From contig CM074804.1 of NCBI GenBank assembly GCA_037447605.1, positions 2,094,321 through 2,158,320 of the forward strand: a DNA stretch of 64,000 nt, given 5' to 3'. A program made the position numbers and the translations under genes. Source of the DNA: Zygnema circumcarinatum (Eukaryota; Streptophyta; Zygnematophyceae; Zygnematales; Zygnemataceae). The number at the start of each line of letters is the position of its first letter. The stretch's first letter is position 1. Below the pieces are notes generated by a model, which did no database searches, was not told where the DNA came from, and was given only the letters and a program-made list of their open reading frames with translations. Of this stretch, positions 11,732-24,142 are shown in pieces.

Positions 11732-12791
11732 TTACGAGGCTGCCTTAGCTGCTGATTTCTCCTTCGACTTCTGAATCTTCAACACTTTCTTTACGATCTT
11801 CTGCTCCTCCACCAAGAATGCGCGCACAATGCTGCACCAACCAATTTATCCCAGCCCAACTCAGCTCCACTATTTGCTACGCACAACAGTGAAAGCTCAG
11901 CCAGTCCTTTCGTGAGAAATGGACGATATGCAGAGCATGCCATTCCATAATTCATTTGGTATAAGTATAATATGGGAAGGCGCACGAGAAGGGAGCAGAG
12001 CAGCATGTCGCGTAACACCGCCAAATGCCTCGGTGCAGGTCTTTATACCATCTAAGGATCGTTCTCCTTGAACCATAATTCGCCCGCTAAACCTACAACC
12101 CAACTTAGGTTCGCTCAGTTACGTTCTCAAGAGAGTTAATGCAACTTACCGCTCTCGCACGGCTCCAGCAGACATGCTCCCTCCATAAGCACGATTCACT
12201 GTCTTCTGACGCCTCGACATGAGCTTCCGACTGTACTTGGCGGGCCGCAAGTGGGGAATCTGTCCGCCACAAAAAGAAAAAGGGGCCACGAATGAGCTTT
12301 CCAATGATTGTTTAAGGATTCAGTAATCTGTAGGGAGGAGAGTAAGAAAGGAACGAAACACTCCCTAATTTCTCCATTTGCCGAAGTTTCCACCACTGGC
12401 ATATGCAAACAAAACCAGGCCACAGCCCAGATGAGGGCTCAAATTATGAAGAAGAAACGCACTCCCGGGAGGCGCACGCCTGTCTGCGAACAGCGAGGTC
12501 CCTTCGCCCGCTTAGCCGTGTACTGAAGGGTCAACTTGCCACCTGCATAGCCACGCGCAACCGATTATTGCTTCTCACACCCGTCATGGCGGAAAAAAGC
12601 CTCCGTTCCTGCCTCACGTATTCACAGTCTCCGCTGAACGAGAGTGAAGCTCTTACCAACCCTAACCCTGCGAGCCAGGAAAGAGGGAGAGCAGGAGGAG
12701 AGCAGCACTCACCGGGCGTCTTGATGGCCCGCGTCTGGTTGGAGCGCGTGGCATAGCAGTGGCGCCGGCGGTACGTGAGGCGCTGCGCCAT
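11732..12791 (-). CDS. RPL34: 60S ribosomal protein L34
   Basis: Cytosolic large-subunit ribosomal protein eL34. Four exons on the minus strand: 12791-12713, 12542-12463, 12259-12150 and 11831-11732, giving 122 residues, close to the usual ~120. The N-terminus [15 protein letters not shown] is the family signature. Exon 2 gives GGKLTLQY, then KRAKGPRC; exon 3 gives [10 protein letters not shown] and TVNRAYGG; exon 4 gives [16 protein letters not shown] with a basic Lys/Ala tail. Frame phase is preserved at every junction. The usual CPVTGKRIQG stretch reads [10 protein letters not shown] here, which is mildly divergent and loses one of the paired-Cys context residues. The gene converges with HMA and is divergent from the gene starting at 13032. 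Confidence 0.93.
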
Positions 12792-13031
12792 GGCTGCTGC
12801 TGCTGCTGCAGGCCGGCCCGCGCACGCACAGGAGGGAGGGAGCGAAAGAGACCCTCCTGCAGGCCGCCGCGCCCTCTATGCGCCGCCGTCCCGCCCAACG
12901 TCGCATATCCGCCGTCCGATCACCATCCGACGGCTCTTGAGCCGCCGTTTCATAGAACGGCGCCGTTAGGGCTCCCTCTGCCTTCGCTTCGCCATTGTGA
13001 GCAATGGTCGCTTCCTCCCTCGCTCGCAGCC

Positions 13032-13788
13032 ATGGCCATGGCGATGGCAATGGCCGGCCCGGCCGGCGCTGCAGCGAGCGCGCTCTGCGGCTCCTCGCCG
13101 CGGCCGCCATGGCCGCTGCACGGGGGGCTCGCGCTTTTATCACCGCCATGGATGGTGTCTCCCGAGACGAGGCTGCGGAAGGCGCGTGGAGGGAGAGCAG
13201 GGGAAGGGACCGTCCGGCAGGAAGCAGGAAGGTCGCCTTCAAGGCTTGCTTGCATGGCGGTACACACTCATGCCGGGACTCGTATGCAGTCAGTATGAAT
13301 CTTCTTCGGGGGTCTGCTACAGTGTTACCAGATATCATTGAGTGTGTAATTTTTTGGCTTGGGATTCGTTCGCCTTCCCTGCGTTTACTCAGCGTATGGT
13401 ACTCCTGATTGATCAAGTACAGGGCGTGGCTGGTCCTGTAGGTGAACCACTGGGCAGAGGAGCTCACTTCTACAGCATTTTGCTTTGAATGCTGCAGGAG
13501 TCCCGTGAATTCGTGAGACGCACTTCTGCTCAAGAAGCTCGCCGCGAACCCAATGTAAATTTCGCTCTCATCACTCTTGTAACCTGTTGGTTTCTCTTTA
13601 AGATGGATATGTCCAACGCAGAGTTTCTAAAGTACCAAAGGTTCGTTCGGTCTCTCTGCAAACTGAGTTGGGCAGCAGTTCTGAGCGTGCAGAATCGCTT
13701 GGCTGATTTGGAGGATGTTGGCAGCATTTCGGAGTTTCGGAAAGTCGCCAGCGGCGAGCCAGAGGTGTTACCGCGGAGTACTTTATAA
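13032..13788 (+). CDS. Hypothetical small protein with organelle-targeting-like N-terminus
   Basis: Function not recognised. A phase-0 model joins 13032-13259, 13498-13554 and 13603-13788, each bounded by GT/AG, giving about 156 residues and a TAA stop. The N-terminus starts MAMAMAMAGPAGAAASAL and is rich in Ala, Ser and Arg with few acids, as in plastid transit peptides. The last exon reads MDMSNAEFLKYQRFVRSLC and ends SGEPEVLPRSTL. The alternative is that the first exon is the transit-peptide exon of the CAF gene downstream: a gtatgc donor after 13281 would join in frame to the CAF exon at 14351. In that case the two small exons would be intron sequence or an alternative product. The 240-bp gap to RPL34 would be a shared divergent promoter. 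Confidence 0.4.
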
Positions 13789-14350
13789 CCTTCGTCATAG
13801 CTTCATTTGCAAATTCCCAGTTATCTTCCTCGTCAATTTCCCAATTTCTGCATCATAAAAGAACCTGCTTGATCTTTGTCCTTGAGGTGCACGAGTTGTT
13901 CGCATTCGGAAGAAGGGGCTCGGCCACTGCATCTCATGGTGCTTGGGAGGTAGGGGGCGGAATGGGGCAGGTGCCGCAAGTGCGCAGGGGCTTGGATGTA
14001 CGTCGTCGGTCTGCTGATACAGACGGTATTGTCCCTTCTCATCCGCAATTTGTTGCACGCATAGCAGAGACTATATTGATTTAATTAATCCTCAAAATCG
14101 TGTCCGATATTCTTTTGTTTTGGCTTACCTCGAATGTAAGGCGCTTGGGGATTTTATTAGTTGACAAACGTTACAAATGTGTAGAGCTTCACAACTTCTA
14201 CAGCTCGAGTTTTAAGGCGTTTCGGTGATTGAGCTGACGTTTGTTTGCAGTTCAAATAGAAAGAAGTTATCAGGCGTTGCCAAAAGTTTTTGGAGTGGTT
14301 GTTTATTGTGGTTTTTTTTTCCTTTCTCTTCCTCTTCTGGGATGTTGCAG

Positions 14351-17300
14351 ATACTGAGACGTTGCCTTACAGGGGCAGAAGTAGCTCGAATGCAACCAAG
14401 CGAGTCGCACCTCCCCGACTGTCATCTCCTTCTGAGGGCTCTTCTCCCAAAAGACGTCCTCCTGCTGACGGTTCTCCCGCCAATCCTTCCTGGAAAGCTC
14501 CTTCCGCAAGGACGTCATCTTCCGGTGGCTCCTCTGTGAGGCTGCCATGGGTGCCGGGGTCTTCCTCCTCCCTGTTGGGTGTAGCCCAGAGGAGGTTGAA
14601 GGCAGACAGCGGAGCAGAAGCGCGAAGTCTTCCAGGAGGGCCTCCACTACCTCCCTGGCTCTCCTCTCCGGAAAGCACGACTGATTTCAGTGACGCTGTC
14701 ACTTCCGCATCCCCGACTAGAGATTTGGAAGGATCTACAGTTCAGTCAGATTCAGATCACCTCCGGGAAACTGGCAGGCGTCATGCGAATGAATTTGACA
14801 ATCGATTTCAGCGATTCCCTTCTAAAGCTCGTCCTTCTGGCCCTTCGCAGTTCTCCGGCCCTTCAAAAGATTCGTTCATGTTGGAGGAACCACGAATAGT
14901 GAGTCAGCCTGCCTCACAATCAGATTTGCTTCCGAAAGTGTTTCCTCCTCCTCGTAAGAAGAAGCCTCGTCCTCCTCCCTTGCCTGAGACGTTGGGTGAC
15001 GCCGAGGTTGCCCCCATGGACATTCCGTTCGAGTTCAAGTATAGTTACACGGAGGAACCTGATGTGGCTCCTATAGGTTATCGTGAACCGCAGTTTTCCC
15101 CATTCGGACCAAACACAATGTCTAGGCCTTGGACTGGTGGGCCACCTTTGAAAAAGAGTAAGAAAAATAAACTTCCCCGCCTCATTCTAGAGTTCGACTC
15201 GTTCACCCCCCCTCCCGGACCGAAGAAGGGAGTCAAGCCTGTAGAGGCCCCCGGTCCGTATTTGGAGGGCGTGGGGCCGCAGTATGTTCGTTCCAGGGAG
15301 GAAGTTTTGGGAGATCCGCTGACAGAGGAGGAGAAAGTAGCGTTGATTGAAGACTGCAACAAGGGCAATCGACAAGTCAACCTCGGTATGCACAGCGATT
15401 TTGAACCCGACATGCAGCACAGGGGAGGTTCGCCAGGTGTCACCAAGCAAATGCACGAGCAGGCAAATGGTTTACTTGATTGAAGTGTGCACTGCCCTGA
15501 GGATGGCTGCAGGACGAGACGGACTAATCCACAACATGCTGGACCTCATTCACTCTCACTGGAAACGACGCCGAGTGGCGAAAATTCGCTGCAAGGGTGT
15601 TCCCACTGTGGACATGGATAAAGTCTGCCGGGAATTGGAGGTGTGCCTTCGGTCTTGCATGGCCCGCCTCTGTCCGTTGAATGACCTTCTGGTTGATAAG
15701 CAGAGCTTTGCACAGCTGGGTTTTGAAAAACGAATGATGAGAATACTACTAATTATAGCAGGTTTTGCAATTTTATTCACTCTCAGAAGAGGACTGCGTC
15801 TCATGCATGATCACAGCTGGAGAATTAGCCAGAATCGCTAGCATTTTGCATCTGTTTTTGGTGATGCCGTATGTCGTTCCGGTTCTTGCCCGAGTTTCAC
15901 TCCAAGTTGAAACAACCCACGGAACATACTCTGTTGCTTGACGAGTTTGTTCTTCAATGTTCATGTCAGCGAAGTCAAAAGGACGACTGAGTCTAAGGAT
16001 GTCGAAACACTCGACTTGTTCTCGAGTGGAACGTTGACTAGATGCTCAATAACCTTGATTTCTGCCGGGCCCACCAATGTTGACCCGCATTGGGTCATAT
16101 TCCTCTACAGGATAAAACGGGCGGGCAGATCATACACAGGGCCGGTGGAGTGGTTTACCTCTTCCGCGGCCGCAATTACAACTACAAGCTGCGGCCCCGC
16201 CTGCCGCTGATGCTATGGAAGCCGCCCGCGCCCATTTATCCGCGACTCATTGTCGACACGCCGGGAGGGTTAACCAAAGACGAAGCAAACGAACTGCGGC
16301 TCAGGGGACGCCAAATCAGGCCTGTCGCTCGGTTAGGTGAGATAGTCTGATGTTCTGCTGCAAAGCAGGCTTCATGTCATGTTTGTACAGTCTTGTGGTC
16401 AATATGGGTCTTTGACCTACTTGAGCAGAGTTTCCTTATTTTTTGCGAGTCTAAGCCCTTCCTTAAACACGAGTGATGTCAGGCTTTTGTTTTTTTCCGG
16501 CACATGTATTCATTTGTCTGCGTGAAGGTGTCACCCTCCCACTTATGGGAATTGCAGTCACATTATTCAGCATTGTTTATGAAAGATCACTACGATTAAG
16601 CTGTACCACTAGGGTGAGAATATTAGTGAGAATTTCAGTGTCTTGACAAACTCTTATTCATGCTTTTCAGATCATTGTGGCCAAAGTACTTTCATTTTGA
16701 TCAAATGTCACTCCCATCCTTGAAGCGGTTGACCATAAACAAGGATGTTGTGGACTTTCGATCCTGTTCTTGTTAGTTGGCATTTGTATGTGGGTCTGGC
16801 TGTGCTCTGCTGTGAATGTCTGTCTCCTTCGCCCTGAAGACTACTGCTAAGAGACGTCCCTGGGGGGTGGCGCAGGCAAGAATGGGGTTTACCTTAACTT
16901 GGTCGAGCAAGTCCAAAAAAATTTCGAGCACAGTGATCTTGTGAAGGTGGACTGCACAGGCCTCGACAAAAGTGACTACAAAAAAATTGGTGCCAAGCTA
17001 AAGGTTAGTTCAACCTTTTCAAGGTTTATCAGCATCGCTTGCAAGGAGGTAGTTATGACTTCTGCTTGTTCCATGACTGTGTTTTGGTAGCTCATGCCGG
17101 ACGAGCTAATGCCTCTGTGTTGCTGTTTGTTTGCAGACATTGGTACCATGTGTCCTGCTCTCTTTCGAGAAGGAGCAGATTCTCATGTGGCGGGGCCCGC
17201 CTGGTGGAATTGTGGATGCGCCCGAGGACTTCGAGAGCAGCGACAAAGCAGCTATGGAGGCTGGTTATGGTTTCGATGGCGCAGGAGAGACAGTATTCAA

Positions 17301-17679
17301 GGCAAATAGCAGAACTGATACAGCGGATGAGCAGTCTGATTCTGCAGTTGACGCGGAGGAGGGAGATGAAGAGGATGATGACTGGGAGACGGAAAACGAG
17401 GATGCGGAGGTGTGGTTTAAGGGAGGACAGGAGGATGATCCTTCAGTTTCCGAATTTGAGAGATTGTGGGAGGAGGCAAAGGTCTCAGGAGCTATGACGG
17501 AGCTGTCATTATCGGAGACACAGACAGGGGGCGAGGAGGACCCGAAAGGAGGCGCAATGAGGAGAACTCTTGAGAGTGAGAGTGTGAGTGAGAGGTGGCC
17601 GGGCCCTGAGAGCAGTGGAGACACTTTGGCAGATACGGTTTTGGCTGCTTTGGAGAGGCATCCACGAGCCAAGGAGTAG
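14351..17679 (+). CDS. CAF1: CRS2-associated factor (CAF1/CAF2-like) group II intron splicing factor, plastid
   Basis: Plastid RNA-binding protein that acts with the CRS2 peptidyl-tRNA-hydrolase-like protein in group II intron splicing. Exons: 14351-15385, 15513-15640, 16111-16336, 16876-17003 and 17137-17679, with matching phases. A Pro/Ser-rich N-terminal region leads to the family block [30 protein letters not shown] and [14 protein letters not shown]. The first CRM domain includes [20 protein letters not shown] and [14 protein letters not shown]; the second has [20 protein letters not shown] and [12 protein letters not shown] long acidic Asp/Glu/Ser tail ends at a TAG. The exon at 14351 opens in phase 1 after a pyrimidine tract, so an upstream exon with the start codon and transit peptide must exist; 13032-13281 fits. 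The ATG at 14290 in the same frame reads through the pyrimidine tract and is less likely. Confidence 0.9.
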
Positions 17680-18183
17680 CCTTCCTTGAGGAGCCTTTGT
17701 GGAGCCAGCCCCCCCTTCCACCCGACCCAGGGGAGCTCAGCTTGAGCCTGAAACCTGGCCCATGGCCCTTTGGGAAGTGGCAAAAATGTTCGGAAATGGA
17801 GGCCTCCGCCGTTCAACTCAATGGCTTTATCGAGCTAGATTCTCTCCTGAGAGTTCTTTCTGCCTATCAGTTGGAAACCGATGTCGTCATCTGTCTGCAA
17901 TGGATTTCCATGGAGGTCGTTCCATCCGAAATGTTTTTGCGATTCTCGTACCGACCTGGCCCGTGTTTTCCGCTTGGTTTTATAGCAGAAAGCACGGAAC
18001 GTTTGCTTTTCAAAGGATGACAAGGTTTCTTTAACTTGTGACTTGTAAAAACAAAAATGTTGCATTTCAGCCCAAACGTGCCGAATTAACAGACATCATT
18101 AGGGAGCGGGTAAAGATATTTAGTTTATATGTATTAAATATAGAGTGAAAATCGTCCAGTGCCATGCTTGCATATGCATCCTT

Positions 18184-19505
18184 CTACTTGCGCCAAGTCC
18201 TGAGTGCGTTCACGGAGAAGGCGCCGACCGCTGCTGCGCAGGCAACGGCGAGGGAGAGCTGCCCAATGCCGCCCCCCCCGCTCTGAAGAAGCGCCGGAGC
18301 AGCCACCTCCTCCCAGACATGCTTCCACAAGACAGCAGAAATGGTGCCCGCAGCAGCTCCCACCGCCACCTGACTCACAGTGTGGAGGCCGGTTGCAATC
18401 CGCAGCCATGCCTGACCCATCCCCACAGCGACTCACATCAATGTGGGCGATAGGACAACCCTCTACAGCTGGTTTAGAGGTTCGTGGGCATATCAAGTAT
18501 GTGGCCTGAAAGGAAAATCATTCGATAGGTGAGGGAAAAACGTACCATGAAAGAGGCCACAGCTATGATGCTCACGGCTGCTGCAAGGCCCAGGACTGAA
18601 TCCCCGAAGGATTCTTGAACTGCACGTGTCTCCATTCACCAGCACATGGAAGCCACACATCACCCAATACATTGCACTGATCAATGCTGCCACACATGCT
18701 CGCTTTAGCCTAACCCACGTAAATATGTTTACTCTCACTTTGACACTAGACAAGAACTTGTACAACTGTGACGTTAACCTTGCATTTAACCAATCCCTCC
18801 ATGTATCAGAATGGCAAGAACACGGCAACATAGCTCACCTACGAGCGCGGCATATGTGGCGAGGTATCCCAGACTTTGAGCATGAGAGGATGGCATTCCA
18901 GGGTCCGCCTTTATTCCCAGAGCGCTGTCAGGCCTTGCCTGGTTGATGACCCTCTTCAGCAGCTTCGCCAGCGCACTGTTCAGCACTGCGCCCACAATGC
19001 ACCACGCGACCGCCTCATCGTGCCACCAAACCAGAACAGAACCCGCTGCCAGAGAGACGACCCACTTCGTCTGCACACACCACACAAGGGTGAATACATC
19101 TAAAAAAAAATATATTGCGGATATGAACTTATGGCGTGGAATGAGGATACGCAATCCTATGTCAAGCTGGGAACTAAAGGGCAAATGGGTTATCTAAACT
19201 GCAATGCAAGAATTTAACATGAAGCTCACTAACTTCTACAAAGGGAGAACGTTTTCTTTTCTTCAGCAGCAAAGGACGGGTCATTGGGCTCATTTTAAGC
19301 CTTAAGAAAATCGATTGATCCATGCCGCACAGCGCAAGTGCCTTCTTTGCAACGTATCTTCACTTCCAGGCGCATTGCCGCCGCTAAATGGCAGTTTACA
19401 GTGAGACAATCTTCTCTTTGTTCGAGCAGCACAGCACGCGCGCGGACAAGGAAGAGGGGCAAAGGAAATGCTCACACTGCTGTTGACTTTCCGCAGCAGC
19501 GCCAT
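18184..19505 (-). CDS. LPPE: Lipid phosphate phosphatase epsilon (PAP2 family), plastid
   Basis: Dephosphorylates phosphatidate to diacylglycerol in plastid membranes (family knowledge). Exons on the minus strand: about 19505-19364 (N-terminus MALLRKVNSSVS, transit-peptide-like), a core exon ending at 18839, 18619-18546 and 18411-18184. The core exon carries the PAP2 motifs KRVINQARPDSAL and DPGMPSSHAQSLGY; the last exon has WLRIATGLHTVSQVAVGA with the third-motif His. These match the plant epsilon subgroup, including PSSH in place of the usual PSGH. The start of the core exon is ambiguous: the acceptor at 19070 gives TKWVV, while an acceptor near 19094 adds VFTLVWCVQ and fits the phase of exon 1 better. 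Convergent with CAF, divergent from the folate gene. Confidence 0.85.
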
Positions 19506-19885
19506 GGAGTCACCTTCGCCTCCGCTGCCCCCCAGCTCCCCTTCTCCGCCCCCTCCCACTGCCGCCACTGCTCCTCGTGTGCGCTCTACCCGACCTGCGC
19601 GCTTGCACACGTGTCAGCAGGGCTGCATTGCTCGCCCTCCATTACCTCCAAGCCTCCGCGTGCAGCATCGGCCCCGCCTCTCAAGCCTCCCATTCCTCTC
19701 CTCTCTCCTCTCCTCCTCCCCTCTGTTCCCCTCACCACAGCTCAGCCAAGCAGAGCGCAGAGGAGCGGGTTCTTTCAAAGCCGCCACGAGGCCGGTGCGC
19801 AACGCCCCATATGCCGGCCATGGCGGCCTGAGGAGGAGAGGCGTAGCGGGAAGGCGGGCGGCGAGTAACATTTACTGAAGCAGCG

Positions 19886-19997
19886 CCACGTGGCGGGAGC
19901 CCAGCAGTCGAGGGGGGCGTCTGCTCCAACTTCCCCCTCCTCCCCCAGCTCGGCAGGATGAGGCGCCACGTGGGGCGCGCCCTGCAGCGCCACGTGG
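19886..19997. promoter_or_regulatory. Three G-box palindromes in the LPPE/FPGS divergent promoter
   Basis: CCACGTGG occurs at 19886-19893, 19976-19983 and 19990-19997, each inside gcgccacgtgg. The cluster lies 30-140 bp upstream of the folate gene start and about 380-490 bp from the LPPE start on the other strand. The motif is the bZIP/bHLH G-box core. A role in both genes is inferred from position. Confidence 0.5.
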
Positions 19998-20026
19998 CGG
20001 GATGGGGGGGGGAGGCGGGCGCTGCA

Positions 20027-23000
20027 ATGGCTCTCCTCGAGCCGCTGCGCAACGCGGAGGCGGAGGGGCTGCAGGCCGCGCCGCCGCTCGGCCGCATGCA
20101 CCGCCTCCTCGCCCGCCTCCGCCACCCCGCCGCGCTCTACCGGGTGGGAAGAGGATCTCAAATGTGGGGTGTGAAAATTTTGGAGTTTTGGAGGCTTCGG
20201 GATGTGGGGTGCGAGAATTAAGCACGAGACTGGAGTAGAGGGAGGAGAGTTGTGGAGGGGAGGTGGGGAGAGCGGAGGAGGTTAAGGGGAAGGAGGATAG
20301 GGGAAGGGGGAGAGCTGGAGAAGAGATAGCATGAGAGCTTGACTTGAATAGTGAAGGGAGGGTGAAGGAGAGGATTGTGAGAGGCAGAGGGAAAGGAGGG
20401 AAACAGAAGCTGTGGTAAGGGGAGTGGAGGAGAGGTGAACAGAGAAGGAAGAGGAGGGTGAAGGAGAAGGTGATGCGTCGGAATTATCTGTGCTTTTGTG
20501 CTGCTGATTTTGAATTGCCAATCTGTGCTCGAGGGAATAGCCAGTGCTGTGTGTGCTAGGCGTTTGCTCTAGCGATGCTGCAGGCTCAAAAACTCCGCTT
20601 ACTATTCGTTGGGCTGAGGGAAGAGTACATTATTTTATTTGACTTTGCGTCTTCCCTTTGTATTCAATTGGGCCAGGCAGCCACATTATTTTCTTGGAGG
20701 TTTACTCGTGCTTCAGTCAGAAACATCAGAGACTTAGCTGACTGATGGGAGGAGTCAGTACAAAATCTTCAACTGTCTGGAAAAGCGCAGTGCCTTCATG
20801 AGACTTCCTCGAGTAGCCATAGTTGTTTGCACAATAAAGTGCACATGTTGACGACTTCATCGGTTTGTCCGACTGACATAAGCGATTCTCTCGATGCAGG
20901 TGGTTCACGTGGCAGGCAGCAAAGGCAAGGGCTCAACGGCGTGCTTTCTGGCCTCCATTTTTCGAGCTGCAGGGCTGCGAACCGGCCTCTACACGAGGTA
21001 AGCTCGCCCGCTGCCCTCCACGGGGGGGGGCTCTACTGCTCTTGGACGCAGGATTCCTGTGCAGGATGTGGGGCTATAGGGCTTGAATTCACGACTAATA
21101 CCCGCTGACGGCTGCAGCCCGCACGTGCGGAGTCTGCACGAGCGCATCTGCGGCCCCTCTGGGCTGCCTGTGACTGCGACCGATCTCGACGAGCTCGTGC
21201 TGCGTCATCGCAGCGATCTCGCTGCCGCACTGCAAGAGGAGGGGGGGCAGCTCACGCACTTTGAGGTGAATTCACTGCTTGGCAATGGAACAGAAAAGGA
21301 ATGGGGTTTCAGTTAAATGATTAAATGGGTACGGATTGGGCTTGGAGGGACAAGCCAGTGTTGTATGTGCCTAGCGTTCGCTCTACGAATGCTGCAAGCG
21401 CAGAAAACTGCGGTTACTATTCATTTTGGCTAATTGTGTGATGCCAAAAAGTTCAACATCTCCATGTGATACACGTTCCAGCGTTAACTTGACGCGTGGT
21501 CTGAGCGCTGTCACTTTGTGCGTGAGCTGTTGCAGATGCTGACAGCATTGGCCTTTCTTTACTTTGCTGCGGAGCATGTGGACGTGGCAGTAGTGGAGGT
21601 AAATGCCACCTTTTGCCTTGCTGCATACACTCAGCCTCTGTGCTCTCCAACAACAACAGAACAACAACAACAACAACAACCAACAACAACAACCTTCAAC
21701 AGAACGTTTGGACAAACTTCTTCTTTTCCTTCTGTTGGTTACCTTTGTCCTCCCTCTGCTGTGCGCTCTGCTTGCATGCGCAGACAGGCCTTGGGGGCAC
21801 CCATGACGCCACCAACGTGGTCCCGCACGCCTCCCTGGCAGCCGCCTGCATCAGCAGCCTCTCGTGGGAGCACGCGGATGTGCTCGGCGGCACCCTGGAG
21901 ACCATTGCGCGGGCGAAGGCAGGCATCCTCAAGGCAGGCCGCCCGGTACGAGATCTCTCTCTCACCTTCCCTCCCCCCCCCCCCCCCNNNNNNNNNNTCC
22001 CCCCCCCCCCCCCCCCCTGCCACGCTGCTCTCTTCTCTCCTGCATGGCGGAGCGCTGTGACGTGATGCGGGCGGGGAGAGGCGGTGCAGCGCAGCTTGTG
22101 CTCGCGGAGCAGGCGGAGGCTTCGGCGGAAGCGGTTGTGAGAGAAGAGGCGGCAAGGCTGAAGGCGCCGCTGCTACACGCCGCACCCCCACTTGTGGAGT
22201 GGGCGAACTATCACGCGGTGCAAGAGGGGGGCGGGAGAGGGTACGGCTGCTGCGACTTTGAAGTCGATGCTGCTGCTATTGAGGGTATTGTCGGTACTAC
22301 AGGCGGTGTGAGGGGCAGAAAGAAGGTATGGGCTGTCTTCACATTGCTGCCATGCTGCTATGTCTTCAATTCTAAGCAAGTTTGGCTTTTCATCAAGAGT
22401 TTCGTTAATGTGTAGTCATCCTTTGGGTAGTTGAAGTTTTAGGACCCTTTCAAACCTTGGAGCACATGGTTCTTTCGGTGGCTAGTTGGTGGAGATAGAA
22501 TGTCAGCGCTCACAACGGGAGTATGGCGTGTGTGTGATCTGCAGCCCCTCGTGTGGCAGGACGTGCGACTGGGCTTGGTGGGCGCGCATCAAGTTCGAAA
22601 TGCAGCCTCTGCACTGCTTACCTCTGTCATGCTGCAGTTGCAAGGTGCGAGTGCGGGACTCTGCCCTGCATACACGGAAGAGGCATAACCATTTGCAACA
22701 GAAAATGGGCTGAAGTGAAGGCCCTTGAAGATGCTGAGTCCCATTGCCCTCTTTCTTTTGTTCAAGGAGCACCTAACTTTAACATCGGCAATTGCAGGAT
22801 GGCCCATCAGCCAGCAGGCGATCCGTCAGGGTCTGGAGGAGGCGCGGCTCCACGGACGCTTCCAGATGCTCACAGAAGAGGAGGCTGGCAAGCTGCCAGT
22901 TGGGACTGCATCAGTTGTGCTCGACGGAGGTAAGGGAGGCTTTCTCAGTTGTGCTTGCGGCTTGCTTGGCGCTCCATTGCTTGTTTTAGACGCGTCTCCA

Positions 23001-23602
23001 ACTGGATGTCGAGGTAGAGGGCTGACTCGCAAACTGTCTGCAGCGCACAACGCTGCCTCGGGCCAAGCCCTCGCCAGTACTCTAAAGGAGATCTTTCCGA
23101 AGCACGCGGTGGCGCTTGTGGTGGCCATGGCGAAAGACAAAGACCACGAGGGCTTTGCGGCAGCTTTGCTTCGGGGTGGGTGAGCTTGGAGCTCTCCTGG
23201 GTCAGGGAGTGGGCTTACTCGCCGCCACCCTCCTTTCTGCACTCACAATCACTTTTTCGCTATTCTTGAGCGTCTGCAGGAGCGCAGCCGGGCCTCGTGG
23301 TCGTCTCGCAAGTAGCCATAGCAGGGAGGGCCACACGCAGCATGCCTGCAGAAGCACTCGCAGACGTGTTCCGCAGAGAGAGAGAGGAGGGGGGGAGAGC
23401 TGCTGCTGCGCCCTCCCTTCAAGAGGGTCGGGCCGGTGTGGAGGAGGCGCCTTCGCTCCTCGCGGCAGTGGCTACGGCTGGGCGGTGGTGCACGGAGAGT
23501 GGGCAGGGCCCCACGGTGGTAGTCGTCACGGGGTCACTGCACGCCGTGGCCGCCGTGCTCGATCTCCTCGCAGAGGCGGAGGGAGAGGGAGAGGGCGGCT
23601 GA
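20027..23602 (+). CDS. FPGS: Folylpolyglutamate synthase / dihydrofolate synthase (Mur ligase family)
   Basis: ATP-dependent addition of glutamate to folates or dihydropteroate. Ten exons: 20027-20143, 20900-20997, 21118-21265, 21536-21598, 21784-21945, 22095-22325, 22545-22644, 22798-22929, 23044-23175 and 23280-23602; all phases agree, giving 501 residues. The P-loop is [21 protein letters not shown] shortened here to its core [19 protein letters not shown] follows. The second signature reads [14 protein letters not shown], with Thr where most relatives have Ala. Further blocks are [33 protein letters not shown] and [14 protein letters not shown]. No clear transit peptide is seen from Met 20027; an in-frame Met at 19958 would overlap the G-boxes. 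Dihydrofolate synthase and folylpolyglutamate synthase activities cannot be told apart here. A 10-N assembly gap lies in the fifth intron. Confidence 0.9.
20539..21435 (+). repeat. Repeat shared by introns 1 and 3 of the folate gene
   Basis: About 80 bp at 20539-20620 and 21353-21435 are similar. Both run agccagtg..tg, then gctcta, then atgctgca, then aaaact, then ttactattc. They lie in different introns in the same orientation. This may be a dispersed element or an internal duplication; no other clear copy was noticed in the window. Confidence 0.55.
21974..22016. other. Assembly gap flanked by poly-C
   Basis: Ten N (21988-21997) are flanked on both sides by long C runs. The gap falls between exons 5 and 6 of the folate gene, so no coding sequence is obviously missing. 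The homopolymers may reflect a sequencing or gap-closing artefact. Confidence 0.9.
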
Positions 23603-24142
23603 CGCATCCTGCTAAAGATTTTAATTCTGGTGGGTACAGCGAAATGGGAGATGGACCTGTAGTCTGGTCTGCATTGCGTGCTGGCTGACTCTTGGGGAGG
23701 ACACAGGCCGCTCACAGTCATTCTCTGGCTTGGTAGCAGGAGGGCTCCACTTCGCATTCCTCAGGAGGGGAAGTAGCATGCCACTTAAAGGCTGCAAATG
23801 TTGTGGCTCTCCTCTCCCCCCATCTTTCCCCTGAGCACTTCATTCCTTTCTCTGATAGTGTTCCCACTATAATGCCCCAAGAGCTCATTCCAAAAAACAT
23901 GGACTCGTCCCACTAGGCGAACATCTAACCGGGGCAACAGTATAATAATTAAGTGGCAGGTGCCGCAACATGGGCACCCCACATTAAGAGCCAGCAATCA
24001 TTCAAAGTACAAATATCTTATCGTCAGCTGTACACAACCGACCGAATCACCCGAATCGTATGCACAGAGAGGCTGCCATCTGCCAGGGCACGGCATGGCA
24101 GCCTTATTGCTCGCTGTACAGCCCCCAGCCATCCTTTTGATG

